Shown here piece by piece: positions 32,874-42,827 of a stretch of 64,000 bases of DNA. The position numbers were made by a program, and so were the translations under genes. The notes beneath the pieces are model-generated. The model did not search any database, was not told the origin of the DNA, and saw nothing but the letters and a program-made list of their open reading frames with translations. Within the stretch, counting starts at the first letter, position 1. Every line of letters begins with the position of its first letter. This DNA comes from Fictibacillus nanhaiensis. Its GTDB lineage: Bacteria > Bacillota > Bacilli > Bacillales > Fictibacillaceae. The DNA is taken from contig JAEACG010000005.1 of assembly GCA_016401345.1 (NCBI GenBank), forward strand, positions 62,001 through 126,000, given 5' to 3'.

Positions 32874-33024
32874 ATTTATTGGTATTTTTTCTCATTCAAA
32901 TATCCTGATATACTCTTCCCTATCACTGTCTAGTACCCCCTCATCTCCTATAACCTATATATTCCGTTTTTCTTCTATTTTCTTCACTTTCTGCTTGTTT
33001 TCTACACTATCTCATCAATACCTG

Positions 33025-33052
33025 TTGTGTTTAAATCTCACCATGTTATACT
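33025..33052 (+). promoter_or_regulatory. Possible proBA promoter
   Basis: TTGTGT (33025-33030), 16 bases, TATACT with an upstream TG (33047-33052). No T-box or other riboswitch was recognised in 32874-33123, which otherwise holds A/T-rich sequence. Confidence 0.35.
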
Positions 33053-33123
33053 CGTTACCGTTGAAATTTTGATCGGAAAATGAGTTGACATAACTTACAA
33101 AACAGGAGTGATTTTTAACACAT

Positions 33124-34257
33124 ATGATATTAAATGAATCAAAAAACAAACGAATTGTTATTAAAATTGGATCTAGTTCTTTAACGAGTAGACTTGGTGA
33201 TATTAGTAGACATAAATTAGAGCGACTTGTTGATGAGGTCGTGAAATTGAAAGATGAAGGACACGAGGTGTTGCTCGTATCTTCAGGCGCAGTTGCCGCA
33301 GGGTATAGACGTTTAGGTTGTTTGAACCGTCCGACTTCCCTAGCCGAAAAACAAGCGGCTGCATCAATAGGACAAGGTTTATTAATGGAATCTTACTCTG
33401 AACGCTTTATTTCTCACGGTTATACCGCTTCACAGATCTTAATTACGAGAAGCGACTTTTCTGATCGTGATCGGTATCATAACGCTCGAAATACAATCAA
33501 CGTTCTTTTAGATCGCGGAATCATACCAATCGTCAATGAAAATGACACAGTTACAGTAGAAAGACTTAAGTTCGGTGACAACGACACCCTTTCTGCTAAA
33601 GTGGCAGGACTTGTGGATGCCGATCAGCTCATCATTCTCTCTGATATCGATGGCCTGTACACGGATGATCCTCGAAAAAATCCTGATGCAAAACTCCTAA
33701 CAAAAGTTAGTGAAATCACACCAGAAATTGAGGAATCTGCAGGAGAACCCGGAAGTGCAGTGGGTACAGGCGGCATGCGTTCAAAGATCGATGCAGTTAA
33801 AATTGCGATGGCATCTGGCATTTCATCTTTCCTTGGGAATGCAACATCACCAGATATCATTCACAAAGCAGTCATCGGCAAAGCTAGAGGAACGTACTTT
33901 GTCCCTGGTAAAAATGAATTCAACCTGGATACGAAGCGTCAATGGATTGCTTTCCATTCTGGTCCAGAAGGTGAAATTGTGGTCTCAAATAAAGCTAAAC
34001 AAGGCATTGATGAGCTCAAAAGCCTTTATCCTACAGGCATTCGCTACGTAAGTGGTCATTTTAAAAAAGGGTCTGTGGTTCGTATTAAGGATTTAGATGG
34101 AAATGAAGTTGGTCTTGGTGTTTCAAATTATTCTTCTAAACAGTTAATCAAGATTAAAGGTATCTCTCGAGACGAGCTAGCTGATGTAGGACCTGAAGAA
34201 GCCATCAATAACAACGATTTAGTCTGCCACACTCGTTTGGCAGTTCCCATTCACTAA
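33124..34257 (+). CDS. proB: Glutamate 5-kinase
   Basis: A 377-residue enzyme for the first step of proline synthesis. The amino acid kinase domain (1 to about 260) has VIKIGSSSLT, LLVSSGAVAAGY, IVNENDTV and GTGGMRSKIDA. The C-terminal PUA domain (about 285-370) is present, so it is the long form. The distance from AGGAGTG to ATG is rather long (about 13 bases). First gene of proBA. Confidence 0.93.
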   Translation: MILNESKNKRIVIKIGSSSLTSRLGDISRHKLERLVDEVVKLKDEGHEVLLVSSGAVAAGYRRLGCLNRPTSLAEKQAAASIGQGLLMESYSERFISHGYTASQILITRSDFSDRDRYHNARNTINVLLDRGIIPIVNENDTVTVERLKFGDNDTLSAKVAGLVDADQLIILSDIDGLYTDDPRKNPDAKLLTKVSEITPEIEESAGEPGSAVGTGGMRSKIDAVKIAMASGISSFLGNATSPDIIHKAVIGKARGTYFVPGKNEFNLDTKRQWIAFHSGPEGEIVVSNKAKQGIDELKSLYPTGIRYVSGHFKKGSVVRIKDLDGNEVGLGVSNYSSKQLIKIKGISRDELADVGPEEAINNNDLVCHTRLAVPIH

Positions 34258-34304
34258 TATATCGTTACGAAAATGTGAGATTTAAAAATACAAGGAGGCG
34301 TTGG

Positions 34305-35576
34305 ATGAGTACTTTTAAAAGTACAACCAAAAATATCGATGTGAAAGACCAAGCAAAGTTAGCACAGGAAGCTTCAAAAAAGCTCGCACTGCTTAGTGAA
34401 AAAGAAAAGAACGAAGCATTATTTGTGATTGCAGATACGTTAGAAAGAGAAACAGATTACATCTTAGAAGAGAATGAGAAAGATTTAGTTAACGTGAAGG
34501 AAAATAGTTTTTCAGAAGCCTTGATGGATCGCTTGCGTTTAACAGAAGATCGCGTTAAAGAGTTTGCAAACGGACTACGCGAGGTTGTGAAGTTAAAGGA
34601 TCCTGTAGGTGAAATCTTGTCTGACTGGACACTAGAAAACGGATTAAACGTAGAGCAAGTTCGTGTACCTTTAGGTGTAATTGGTATGATTTATGAAGCA
34701 CGACCAAATGTAACAGTTGATGCGACTGGACTTGCATTAAAGTCTGGAAACGCCATCGTACTAAAAGGCGGTTCAAACGCTATACACTCAAACACAGCGA
34801 TTGTATCTGTCATTCATAAAGCACTAACAGCAACTAAAATTCCAGAAGATGCTGTTCAATTTATCGCATCTACAGATCGCGAAGCGGCGGGTCAATTGTT
34901 TACGATGAAGGAGCATATCGATGTGTTAATTCCTCGTGGTGGCGGTAATCTGATTAAAACGGTTGTCGAGAATGCTACGGTGCCCGTCTTAGAGACAGGT
35001 GTCGGCAATTGTCACATTTATATTGATCAGTTCGCTGATGTTAATAAAGCTCTCGCAATCATGGAGAATGCTAAAACAGATCGACCAGCAGTTTGTAATG
35101 CTGCAGAGACGTTCATTTTTCATGAAGCATGGTTGAATGAGGATGCGGAAAAAGTAACTGCTCTTTTTGAAAAGTACGGTATTGAAGTGCATGGCGATGA
35201 AAAAGCAGCAGAGTTATTACCGGATGTGATACCAGCCAATGAAAAGGATTGGGCTGAAGAGTATTTAAGTTTGGCTGTAGCAGTTAAAGTAGTTAGTTCT
35301 GTCGAAGAAGCTGTCTCTCATATTGAACGTTATGGCACAAAGCATTCAGAAGCGATCGTGACAGAAAATGCAGAGAATGCCGTTGCTTTCTTAAACAGTG
35401 TTGACGCAGCTGCCGTTTACCATAACGCGTCTACCCGCTTCACTGATGGGTCAGCGCTTGGGTTCGGTGCTGAGATCGGTATTTCCACGCAAAAATTACA
35501 TGCTCGTGGTCCAATGGGTCTACCAGCACTAACGACGATTAAATATCGTATGACTGGTGACGGGCAGGTTAGATAA
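34305..35576 (+). CDS. proA: Gamma-glutamyl phosphate reductase
   Basis: A 423-residue ALDH-superfamily enzyme reducing glutamyl 5-phosphate to the semialdehyde. GVIGMIYEARPNVTVDA, the catalytic Cys in DRPAVCNAAETF and the C-terminal RGPMGLPALTTIKY are conserved. The start is ATG at 34305, with AAGGAGG 6 bases upstream, 48 bases after proB. The ten extra upstream codons are not supported. Confidence 0.94.
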   Translation: MSTFKSTTKNIDVKDQAKLAQEASKKLALLSEKEKNEALFVIADTLERETDYILEENEKDLVNVKENSFSEALMDRLRLTEDRVKEFANGLREVVKLKDPVGEILSDWTLENGLNVEQVRVPLGVIGMIYEARPNVTVDATGLALKSGNAIVLKGGSNAIHSNTAIVSVIHKALTATKIPEDAVQFIASTDREAAGQLFTMKEHIDVLIPRGGGNLIKTVVENATVPVLETGVGNCHIYIDQFADVNKALAIMENAKTDRPAVCNAAETFIFHEAWLNEDAEKVTALFEKYGIEVHGDEKAAELLPDVIPANEKDWAEEYLSLAVAVKVVSSVEEAVSHIERYGTKHSEAIVTENAENAVAFLNSVDAAAVYHNASTRFTDGSALGFGAEIGISTQKLHARGPMGLPALTTIKYRMTGDGQVR

Positions 35577-35585
35577 TTATTTTGT

Positions 35586-35612
35586 AAACAGTCTCTTAAC
35601 GGGGCTGTTTTT
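35586..35612 (+). terminator. proBA terminator
   Basis: AACAG...CTGTT stem with extra GC pairs inside, then seven T. Confidence 0.65.
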
Positions 35613-35685
35613 TTGTGTTTATTTGTAGTAATAAAGAAGGTGAAGCTAGGATGGTCAGAGAATGTTTTTAAAAAGGAGGTCGTAT

Positions 35686-36563
35686 ATGTTAGTTAAAGAT
35701 CGCGGAAAGTCTATAAGGATAAGAAAGCTTGAAGTTATGCAACGACGAGTGATTAAGCTTCATCCCAAATATTTAACCATGGAAGATGAATTAAGCGGAA
35801 GGTTAGCCGGACATTTTGGTGAGCAGTCGAATGACTACTTTTTAAAACCTTTTCGGGACTTTTCTGTAATGCATGACCTGAGGCTTACAGCGCATGAAAG
35901 TTATTTCCAGATCGACACCCTGCTTCTCTCCCCTCGTTATCTCTTAAACCTCGAAGTGAAATACATTACTGGAACCTTGGTTTTTGACCATCTCAACCAA
36001 GTCATCAGAGTAAAAGATGATGGATCCGAAGAAGCTTTTCGGAATCCTATTTTCCAAGTAAAGCGCCAACAATCTCACCTTATTGAATGGATGATAAAAA
36101 ACCGAATACCTCCAATCCCTGTTCGCTCACTGGTTGTGATGAGCAATCCGAGAACCATTATTAAAGCCCCTCCCTCAAATAAAGATGTCCTTCATTATAT
36201 TACTCATAGTCCCTATTTGCAGGAGAAAATTAAGATGATTGATAAGATGTATACGGACGAGAAGCTGACGATAAAAAAGATATCATCAAGGGCGTTTATT
36301 GTACGTAGTGTTTTTATTTGCCGGTTGTGCGTCAATATGGAAAATGGCACTGCTCAAGATGTAACTTTCAATCTGAAGATCTTCATCTCGCCACATTAGA
36401 AGATTTCGCATTGCTTTTTGGCCCTACAATTACAAACAAACAATTTTGTGACTTTCTTCAGGTACCTTCTAGACATGTTGCCAAAAGAATATTAAGGACA
36501 TTAGATTTATCTTACACAGGAACCTATAAAAATAGAAAATATCTTTTACCTTATCTCTTATGA
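35686..36563 (+). pseudogene. NERD-domain protein gene, broken by frameshift and stop codon
   Basis: The first part (AAGGAGG, ATG at 35686) encodes a NERD nuclease-related domain: GEQSNDYFLKPF, FSVMHDLRL, YFQIDTLLLSPRYLLNLEVK, with the Asp and Glu-x-Lys of the fold. After the A6 run at 36273-36278 the frame must shift by one base. The other frame continues as a zinc ribbon (YCT-stop-C ... WHCSRC) and a C-terminal HTH-like part (FLQVPSRHVAKRILRTLDLS), but with a TAG inside the first Cys pair. Two lesions make it a pseudogene. It is directly followed by tandem array B. Confidence 0.8.
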
Positions 36564-36602
36564 ATTTTTTATAAGCTTACACAATGAGTTTTTATTAAGC
36601 GC

Positions 36603-36930
36603 GGTGTTTTTTATATAGCGCTCGTATTTTTCATATGGCGTTCGTATTTTTCATATGACGCTCGTATTTTCATATGGCGTTCGTATTTTTCATATGGCGC
36701 TCGTATTTTTCGTATGGCGCTCGTATTTTTCATATGGCGCTCGTATTTTTCATATGGCGCTCGTATTTTTCATATGGCGCTCGTATTTTTCATATGGCGC
36801 TCGTATTTTTCATATGGCGCTCGTATTTTTCATATGGCGCTCGTATTTTTCATATGGCGCTCGTATTTTTCATATGGCGCTCGTATTTTTCATATGGCGC
36901 TCGTATTTTTCATATGGCGCTCGTATTTCA
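36603..36930. repeat. 20-bp tandem array B (TCGTATTTTTCATATGGCGC units)
   Basis: Sixteen units start at 36622, 36642, 36662, 36681 (one unit is 19 bases) and then every 20 bases to 36921, with a degenerate unit before. Units from 36721 to 36920 are identical, while those at both ends carry substitutions. Each has a T5 tract and the palindrome CATATG. Reading frames through it are artefacts because 20 is not divisible by 3. Confidence 0.9.
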
Positions 36931-36978
36931 TACTCGCGCCCCTACCACTCCATTCTTTGCTTCCTTAAGTACCTCAAA

Positions 36979-37019
36979 AAAGCCTCTTGCTAAAGAAATA
37001 ATCCCTAGCAAGAGGCTTT
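36979..37019 (-). terminator. qox operon terminator
   Basis: A 14-bp perfect stem AAAGCCTCTTGCTA/TAGCAAGAGGCTTT, with TTTTTT on the minus strand. Confidence 0.85.
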
Positions 37020-37033
37020 CAAATGTTTAATTA

Positions 37034-37456
37034 TTATTCATGACTCCCATGTTCACCCGAATCATGCTCACTACCTCCACCATGATTCTCATGGTTTTCA
37101 GTCTTCGGTGCGTGCTGGTTTTTATCGTGCTTCGCGTGACCTGCTGTCATAACCCATACAGAACCAATTACGATAACAATCGCAACAAATGCTGCAAAGA
37201 GGATGTTACCGATCTGTACACGGCTTGTCAGGTTACTCTTCGTCGAGTTCTCTGTTACGTGCATGAACATCAAGAGCTGAAGAGCAGCTTGTAGAAACGC
37301 AAAACCGAAAATGATAATTAAGATCCAAGTCATCGAAAGATCTGTTTCAAGTGCAATCCATAATGCGAATAATGTTAGCACGATGGATAACACAAAACCG
37401 ATTAAATGTTTCCACGGAAAACCGTGGTGTTCATTAGCTGCAGTTTTACTAGCCAT
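37034..37456 (-). CDS. qoxD: Cytochrome aa3 quinol oxidase subunit IV
   Basis: A 140-residue small subunit of the quinol oxidase with three membrane helices (about 18-38, 45-66, 80-103; QLLMFMHVTEN is typical). An unusual C-terminal tail of about 34 residues is very rich in His, Gly and Glu. The tail lies outside the family core. Overlaps qoxC by 8 bases; last gene of qoxABCD. Confidence 0.9.
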   Translation of the reverse strand: MASKTAANEHHGFPWKHLIGFVLSIVLTLFALWIALETDLSMTWILIIIFGFAFLQAALQLLMFMHVTENSTKSNLTSRVQIGNILFAAFVAIVIVIGSVWVMTAGHAKHDKNQHAPKTENHENHGGGSEHDSGEHGSHE

Positions 37457-38069
37457 TATGCATCACCATCCCCATCAGATAAACGGCTGTGAAGATAAAG
37501 ATCCACACTACGTCTAAGAAGTGCCAGTAAAGACTGGTGATGAAAACTTTTGCAGATGTAGCTGGCGTTAAACCGCGCTTCGCTACTTGAATCAAGACCA
37601 TCGTTACCCAGAAGATACCGAACGTTACGTGGGCACCGTGAGTACCGACAAGAACGAAGAATCCTGACCATGCTGCACTTGTACCGATGTTAGCACCTTC
37701 ATGAATGAAGTGTAAGAACTCTTCAATCTCAAAGTAAAGGAATCCAAGACCAAGACCTAAAGTGATGGCCATCCAAGTGATTAAACCTTTTACATTTTGA
37801 CGACGCATCTCATGAACCGCAAGTCCACAAGTGAAACTACTTGTTAAGAGCAAGAAAGTTTGGATTAACAAACTCTTCACTTCAAAAAGTTCACCTGGTG
37901 ATGGACCATCAGCGATACGATGTTCTAAAACCATATATGTTGCAAATAATGTTGCGAACAACGCAATTTCTGCCCCGAGGAAAATCCAGAAACCGAGAAT
38001 ATTTAAACGCCCAGTCTCCGAACGATACTCTAAAGGCGTGTTGGGGTCGTGTGTTTCTGCATGTGCCAT
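37449..38069 (-). CDS. qoxC: Cytochrome aa3 quinol oxidase subunit III
   Basis: A 206-residue subunit III with five membrane helices. It shows LGFWIFLGAEIALFATLFATY at the start, EEFLHFIHEGA and the conserved GTHGAHVTFGIFW. It stabilises the catalytic subunit. Lies 14 bases after qoxB, GGAGGC before the ATG. Confidence 0.93.
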   Translation of the reverse strand: MAHAETHDPNTPLEYRSETGRLNILGFWIFLGAEIALFATLFATYMVLEHRIADGPSPGELFEVKSLLIQTFLLLTSSFTCGLAVHEMRRQNVKGLITWMAITLGLGLGFLYFEIEEFLHFIHEGANIGTSAAWSGFFVLVGTHGAHVTFGIFWVTMVLIQVAKRGLTPATSAKVFITSLYWHFLDVVWIFIFTAVYLMGMVMHNG

Positions 38070-38083
38070 TTTTTCACGCCTCC

Positions 38084-40024
38084 TTATTTAGATATCTTTT
38101 CTGTTTCGATAACTTCTTCAACACTTACATAATAACCATCATTATACTCAAACGAACGATAGATCAATGTTGCAAATACACCAATCATACCGGCGATCGC
38201 CATCCACATCCAGTCGAATACCATTCCGAAGCCGGCAACAAAGAAGAAGGATGCCATGATGAATGGAACACCAGAGTTACTTGGCATATGAATCGGTTTA
38301 ATATCTTCAGCTTTTAACTTCTCAACTTTTCCAGCTTGCTTCTGTCTCCAGAAGTGATCAAGACCTGTTACTTCAGGAATTTTAGCAAAGTTATAGAATG
38401 GAGGCATTGCTGTTGGAGTAGACCATTCTAAAGTACGGCCATCCCAAGCATCTCCAGTTGTTTCACGCTTCGCGTAACGGAAGCTGTAGTACATATTGTA
38501 AACAAGGATTAAGAACGCGATCCCCATCATGAATCCACCGATCGTAGATACCATGTTCAATGGACCCCAGCCAGACTCTTCGCTGTACGTGTAAACACGA
38601 CGAGGCATACCGTCTAGACCAAGGAAGTATTGTGGGAAGAAACATACGTTAAATCCGATTGTAAATACCCAGAATACCCATTTACCGATACGTTCGTTCA
38701 GCTTGTAACCAAACATCTTCGGATACCAGTAGATTAAACCAGCGAAACAAGCAAATACTGTACCTGCGATCAACACATAGTGGAAGTGAGATACTAGGAA
38801 GTATGTGTTGTGGTACTGATAGTCAGCTGCTGCCATGGCTAGCATGACACCTGTAACCCCACCGATTACGAAGTTCACGATAAATCCGAGTGACCAAAGC
38901 ATCGGCGTCGTAAATTGAATCTTACCTCTGTACATCGTAAACAACCAGTTAAAGATCTTAACCCCGGTCGGTATACCGATCGCCATCGTTGTGATGGAGA
39001 ATACAGAGTTAACAAGTGCTCCTGAACCCATCGTAAAGAAGTGATGGACCCAAACCAAGAAACTGTATCCTGCGATTAAAAGCATAGACCAGATCATGGC
39101 TTTGTAACCAAATAGCGTTTTTCTAGAGAACGTAGAGATGATCTCTGAGAACATACCAAACGCCGGTAGAATTACGATATATACCTCTGGGTGGCCCCAT
39201 AGCCAGAAAAGGTTCGCCCAAAGCATATCCATTCCCGCTCCTTGCAGAGTGAAGAAATGGCTGCCGAATAAACGGTCAAATGTCATAAGTGCTAGTGCTA
39301 CAGTAAGGATTGGGAAAGCGAAAATAATAATTACCATTGTTACAAGTGATGACCAAGTGAACATCGGCATACGGAACAATGTCATTCCCGGTGCACGCAT
39401 CTTAAGGATCGTAACTAAGAAGTTAATCCCCGTTAAGAGCGTACCAATACCTGCGATCTGCAGACCGAGCAGATAGTAGTTCTGTCCAGGTCCTGGACTG
39501 AGCTCGTTACTCGCAAGCGGCATGTAACTCGTCCAACCTGCTGATGGAGATCCACCAATAACGAATGAGATGTTGAACAACATCGCACCGATAAAGAACG
39601 TCCAGAAACTAACTGCGTTTAAATAAGGATAAGCTACGTCACGTGCTCCAATTTGCAATGGAACAACGACGTTAATCAAACCAATCAAGAACGGCATCGC
39701 CATGAAGATGATCATGATCGTACCGTGTGTTGTAAAGATTTCGTTATAGTGCTGTGAGTCGAGGAACTTAGCCTCTGGAACTGCAAGCTGTGTACGCATT
39801 AAGAGGGCATCTACCCCACCGCGGAACAGCATTAATACAGCGGAAACGATATACATGATACCAAGTTTTTTATGGTCAACTGTTGTAAGCCATTCGTCCC
39901 ACAACCATTTCCACTTTTTATATTTAGTAAGATAGAACAGGATACCCACCATCGTTAATACGATGGATACGTCAGCACCATATATCATCGGGTCGCCTGT
40001 TACGAAAAATTCATCCCATTTCAT
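38084..40024 (-). CDS. qoxB: Cytochrome aa3 quinol oxidase subunit I
   Basis: A 646-residue catalytic subunit with about 14 membrane helices. It carries the low-spin heme ligand His ([11 protein letters not shown]), the CuB ligand and cross-linked Tyr in [22 protein letters not shown] with two CuB His, and the heme a3/heme a His pair in [10 protein letters not shown]. It reduces oxygen with electrons from menaquinol and pumps protons. Length agrees with Bacillus QoxB. Confidence 0.96.
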   Translation of the reverse strand: MKWDEFFVTGDPMIYGADVSIVLTMVGILFYLTKYKKWKWLWDEWLTTVDHKKLGIMYIVSAVLMLFRGGVDALLMRTQLAVPEAKFLDSQHYNEIFTTHGTIMIIFMAMPFLIGLINVVVPLQIGARDVAYPYLNAVSFWTFFIGAMLFNISFVIGGSPSAGWTSYMPLASNELSPGPGQNYYLLGLQIAGIGTLLTGINFLVTILKMRAPGMTLFRMPMFTWSSLVTMVIIIFAFPILTVALALMTFDRLFGSHFFTLQGAGMDMLWANLFWLWGHPEVYIVILPAFGMFSEIISTFSRKTLFGYKAMIWSMLLIAGYSFLVWVHHFFTMGSGALVNSVFSITTMAIGIPTGVKIFNWLFTMYRGKIQFTTPMLWSLGFIVNFVIGGVTGVMLAMAAADYQYHNTYFLVSHFHYVLIAGTVFACFAGLIYWYPKMFGYKLNERIGKWVFWVFTIGFNVCFFPQYFLGLDGMPRRVYTYSEESGWGPLNMVSTIGGFMMGIAFLILVYNMYYSFRYAKRETTGDAWDGRTLEWSTPTAMPPFYNFAKIPEVTGLDHFWRQKQAGKVEKLKAEDIKPIHMPSNSGVPFIMASFFFVAGFGMVFDWMWMAIAGMIGVFATLIYRSFEYNDGYYVSVEEVIETEKISK

Positions 40025-40042
40025 ATTGAAATGCCTCCTCTG

Positions 40043-41026
40043 TTAATGGGCATGAGAATCCCCATGAGACTCTGATTCTGATTCTGATTCTTCTAGCTTC
40101 TTCATCTCTTCTTCACGCTTTTTCTTTTCTTCCTTCGCTGCTCTTGAGTGAGGAATCTTCTCTTCATAACCTAAACGTTCGCGAGCATCTAGCGCGTATT
40201 CAGCATTTGTAGCATGGTCTACCCAATCTAAGTGAGTAGAAGAGAAAGTCATTTCTTTCACGTGACCAGGAAGCATCAGCTTGTCATACTGCCCCTTCGA
40301 AAGTTCAGGAGCATCAGCCTTCGTTTCACTCGCCCATTTTTCAAACTCTGCATCAGACATAGCCATCACATCAAACGTATGATTAGTGAATCCTTCTCCT
40401 GTAAAGTTGGAGTTACGTCCTTCATACGTCCCTTGCTCATCAGCTTGCAGATAAAGCTCTGTCTCCATGCCAGCCATCGCATATTTCTGACCACCTAATT
40501 GAGGTACCCAGAATGATGCCATTGAATCGGCAGAAGTCAGCTTGAACAAAACAGGTCGATCTTCAGGAATATGAAGATAGTTAACTGTTTCAATATCTTG
40601 CTCTGGATAAGAGAATACCCATTTCCAGTTTACAGATGTTGCATGAATCACCAACGGCTTTTGATCTTTCGATTCTTCGGGAGGTCCTTCAAGAGAATAG
40701 ATACTCTTTACCGTTGGAATCGCTAATGCAATAACGATGATGATAGGAATGATCCACCAAATCGTTTCAAGAAGATGACTTCCTTCATTATCTGGATCAT
40801 AGCCTTTATGGTTTTTGCGATCACGATATTTATAAACAATAAAAGCAGTAAGTGCGTAAACAACTATTAGGATAAATAACATAAACCAGATGGAATACAT
40901 GATCAGATCCCTCTGTTCTGCTCCTACAGGTCCTTTTGGATCTAAAACAATCATATCGCTGCAGCCGCTAAGCATAAATACGGCCATCAATAACCCGAAT
41001 GTAAAAAACGGCTTCAACCGTCGCAT
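40043..41026 (-). CDS. qoxA: Cytochrome aa3 quinol oxidase subunit II
   Basis: A 327-residue lipoprotein subunit II. The signal sequence ends in lipobox LSGC, two membrane helices follow, and then comes a cupredoxin-like domain (INWKWVF-type VNWKWVFSYPEQ) without the CuA Cys ligands, as expected for a quinol oxidase. The C-terminus is extended by a Glu/Ser/His-rich tail ending HGDSHAH. The start is ATG at 41026; the frame before it contains the AAGGAAGGTGG ribosome binding site. First gene of the operon. Confidence 0.93.
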   Translation of the reverse strand: MRRLKPFFTFGLLMAVFMLSGCSDMIVLDPKGPVGAEQRDLIMYSIWFMLFILIVVYALTAFIVYKYRDRKNHKGYDPDNEGSHLLETIWWIIPIIIVIALAIPTVKSIYSLEGPPEESKDQKPLVIHATSVNWKWVFSYPEQDIETVNYLHIPEDRPVLFKLTSADSMASFWVPQLGGQKYAMAGMETELYLQADEQGTYEGRNSNFTGEGFTNHTFDVMAMSDAEFEKWASETKADAPELSKGQYDKLMLPGHVKEMTFSSTHLDWVDHATNAEYALDARERLGYEEKIPHSRAAKEEKKKREEEMKKLEESESESESHGDSHAH

Positions 41027-41096
41027 CACCAGGTCCACCTTCCTTTCTCTATTTACAAGCATTTACTTTTGCCTAATAAAAAACGAACCAAGAGTG

Positions 41097-41125
41097 ATTA
41101 TAGAGCATTGTGAATTAAATCACAA
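41097..41125 (-). promoter_or_regulatory. qox promoter with overlapping Rex-like box
   Basis: Minus strand TTGTGA (41125-41120), 17 bases, TATAAT (41102-41097). The palindrome TTGTGAATTAAATCACAA (41108-41125) covers the -35 and part of the spacer and fits the Rex site TTGTGAAWWWWTTCACAA with one mismatch. Binding there would block RNA polymerase at high NADH. Confidence 0.6.
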
Positions 41126-41395
41126 TGTAAAACATAGGCAAAAATTTAAATGACAAAAACCTTTGCTTTCATAGTACCAGAATCCTAATAAAAGTGACTC
41201 TATCCACAACAAATGTCACGATTACTTCAAATAAAGCTCACAACTTTATCACAGTTTTGACATAGAATGTTCACGATTTTGGAAGAGACTTCTTTCATTG
41301 GTAAAGACTCATGAGCTTTTTAAAAGTTCAGTTTTTACTTTTTACCCTAAATCCAGCCAACATACACCTGCCTATGTAAATTTTTCAAATAAAAA

Positions 41396-41424
41396 ACGAC
41401 CTTGCCGATATAGACAAGATCGCT
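41396..41424 (-). terminator. tcyP terminator
   Basis: Minus-strand GCGATCTTG and CAAGGTCGT pair (two G-T pairs) over a 10-base loop, then TTTTTTA. The 412-base gap 41027-41439 otherwise holds only the qox promoter region and A/T-rich sequence. Confidence 0.65.
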
Positions 41425-41438
41425 CATTTTTTTATATC

Positions 41439-42827
41439 TTATGCACTTACTTCAACTTGATTTTCGGTGTCATTGTAGACATTTGTATCAAGCTGATTTT
41501 GCACCTTACTGGTTAATAATCCTGATGTCATCGAACCACTTACGTTAACAGCGGTACGACCCATGTCGATTAATGGCTCAACTGAGATCAATAGACCTGC
41601 TAAAGCGATAGGAAGATCCATTGCGGAAAGTACAAGGATTGCCGCGAACGTCGCTCCACCACCAACACCTGCTACACCGAACGAACTTAGTGCTACGACT
41701 ACTACAAGCGTCAACAAGAACGATGGAGACAACGGATCGATTCCAACTGTCGGAGCGATCATAACGGCTAGCATCGCTGGATAAATTCCAGCACATCCGT
41801 TTTGTCCGATCGAAAGACCGAATGAACCTGAGAAGTTTGCGATTCCGTCAGGCACACCCATGCTCTTTTGCGTACGAATATTTAACGGAAGTGCTCCTGC
41901 ACTCGTACGAGAAGTGAAAGCAAAGGATAGTACCGGGAAAGATTTTTTCATATAAGTAATCGGGTTTAATCCTGCAAATGTTAAAAGCAATAAGTGAATG
42001 CCGAACATGATCAACAAAGCTACATATGAAGCAATAACGAACTTACCTAGTTTTGCGATTGCATCCATATCACTCAGTGCAACTGTTTTTGTCATGAGCG
42101 CGAGGACCCCATACGGAGTTAGACGCAGAATCAACGTTACTACTCTCATGATAACCGCATAAAACGCATCAACAATCTTAGCAAAAAGCTCTGCATGCTC
42201 CTCTTGCTTACGTTTGACTCCAAGATAAGCAACGCCCAGGAATGCAGCAAAGATAACTACAGCGATTGTCGAAGTCGGACGAGCTCCTGTGAAATCTAAG
42301 AATGGGTTAGCAGGTAATAATGAAAGAACCTGTTGTGGAAGCGTCAGATCTTTTACCTCTGCAAACGTACCTTCCATCTGCTCACCACGAGCCGTTTCTG
42401 CATCTCCTTGCTCGATCTGCACAGCTTCAAGATCAAAAACCGTTGAAGTTGCAATTCCGACAACTGCGGCAATTGCAGTCGTACCTATCAAGATTCCTAT
42501 GATCAATCCACTAAGTTTTCCGATGTTTCCTTTTAAGTTCAGACGCGTAAACGCTGAAAGGATTGAAATAAATACAAGTGGTACAACGATCATTTTTAAG
42601 AACGTTACATAACCGCCACCGACTAGATTGAACCAGTCAGTCGATTTAGCAGCAACCTCAGAGTCTGCTCCATATCCGTACTGAAGTCCGAGTCCGAACA
42701 AAATCCCTAGACCGAGCCCCGTAAAAACACGCTTAGAGAAAGAAACGTGCTTTTTTTGCATGTAATACAAAACACCCAATAGTATAAGCATGATTGCAAT
42801 ATTCGATAAAACTAAACCAGTAGTCAC
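41439..42827 (-). CDS. tcyP: L-cystine sodium/proton symporter TcyP
   Basis: A 462-residue DAACS-family (dicarboxylate/amino acid:cation) transporter with eight helices and two re-entrant loops. FTSRTSAGALPLNIRTQKSMG (serine-rich HP1 loop), SIGQNGCAGIYPAMLAV and SSFGVAGVGGGATFAAILV (HP2) match TcyP. It imports cystine. The start is GTG at 42827 with a G-rich ribosome binding site 7 bases upstream. Single gene. Confidence 0.9.
   Translation of the reverse strand: MTTGLVLSNIAIMLILLGVLYYMQKKHVSFSKRVFTGLGLGILFGLGLQYGYGADSEVAAKSTDWFNLVGGGYVTFLKMIVVPLVFISILSAFTRLNLKGNIGKLSGLIIGILIGTTAIAAVVGIATSTVFDLEAVQIEQGDAETARGEQMEGTFAEVKDLTLPQQVLSLLPANPFLDFTGARPTSTIAVVIFAAFLGVAYLGVKRKQEEHAELFAKIVDAFYAVIMRVVTLILRLTPYGVLALMTKTVALSDMDAIAKLGKFVIASYVALLIMFGIHLLLLTFAGLNPITYMKKSFPVLSFAFTSRTSAGALPLNIRTQKSMGVPDGIANFSGSFGLSIGQNGCAGIYPAMLAVMIAPTVGIDPLSPSFLLTLVVVVALSSFGVAGVGGGATFAAILVLSAMDLPIALAGLLISVEPLIDMGRTAVNVSGSMTSGLLTSKVQNQLDTNVYNDTENQVEVSA

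Noticed and set aside
32874-33123. T-box or other riboswitch upstream of proBA
   Set aside because: No specifier loop, T-box sequence or terminator/antiterminator pair could be found.
36282-36330. Amber codon in the first NERD gene as another recoded (special) residue
   Set aside because: The gene also has a frameshift just upstream, so ordinary decay explains it better.
36603-36930. CRISPR array
   Set aside because: Units are directly adjacent 20-bp repeats without unique spacers and no cas genes are near; the same holds for arrays A and C.
36655-37030. Open frames of 84-118 codons translating as repeated IFHMALVFFIWRSYFSYGAR
   Set aside because: They arise from the 20-bp array B, which is open in all three frames of one strand; no ribosome binding site and no protein-like variation.
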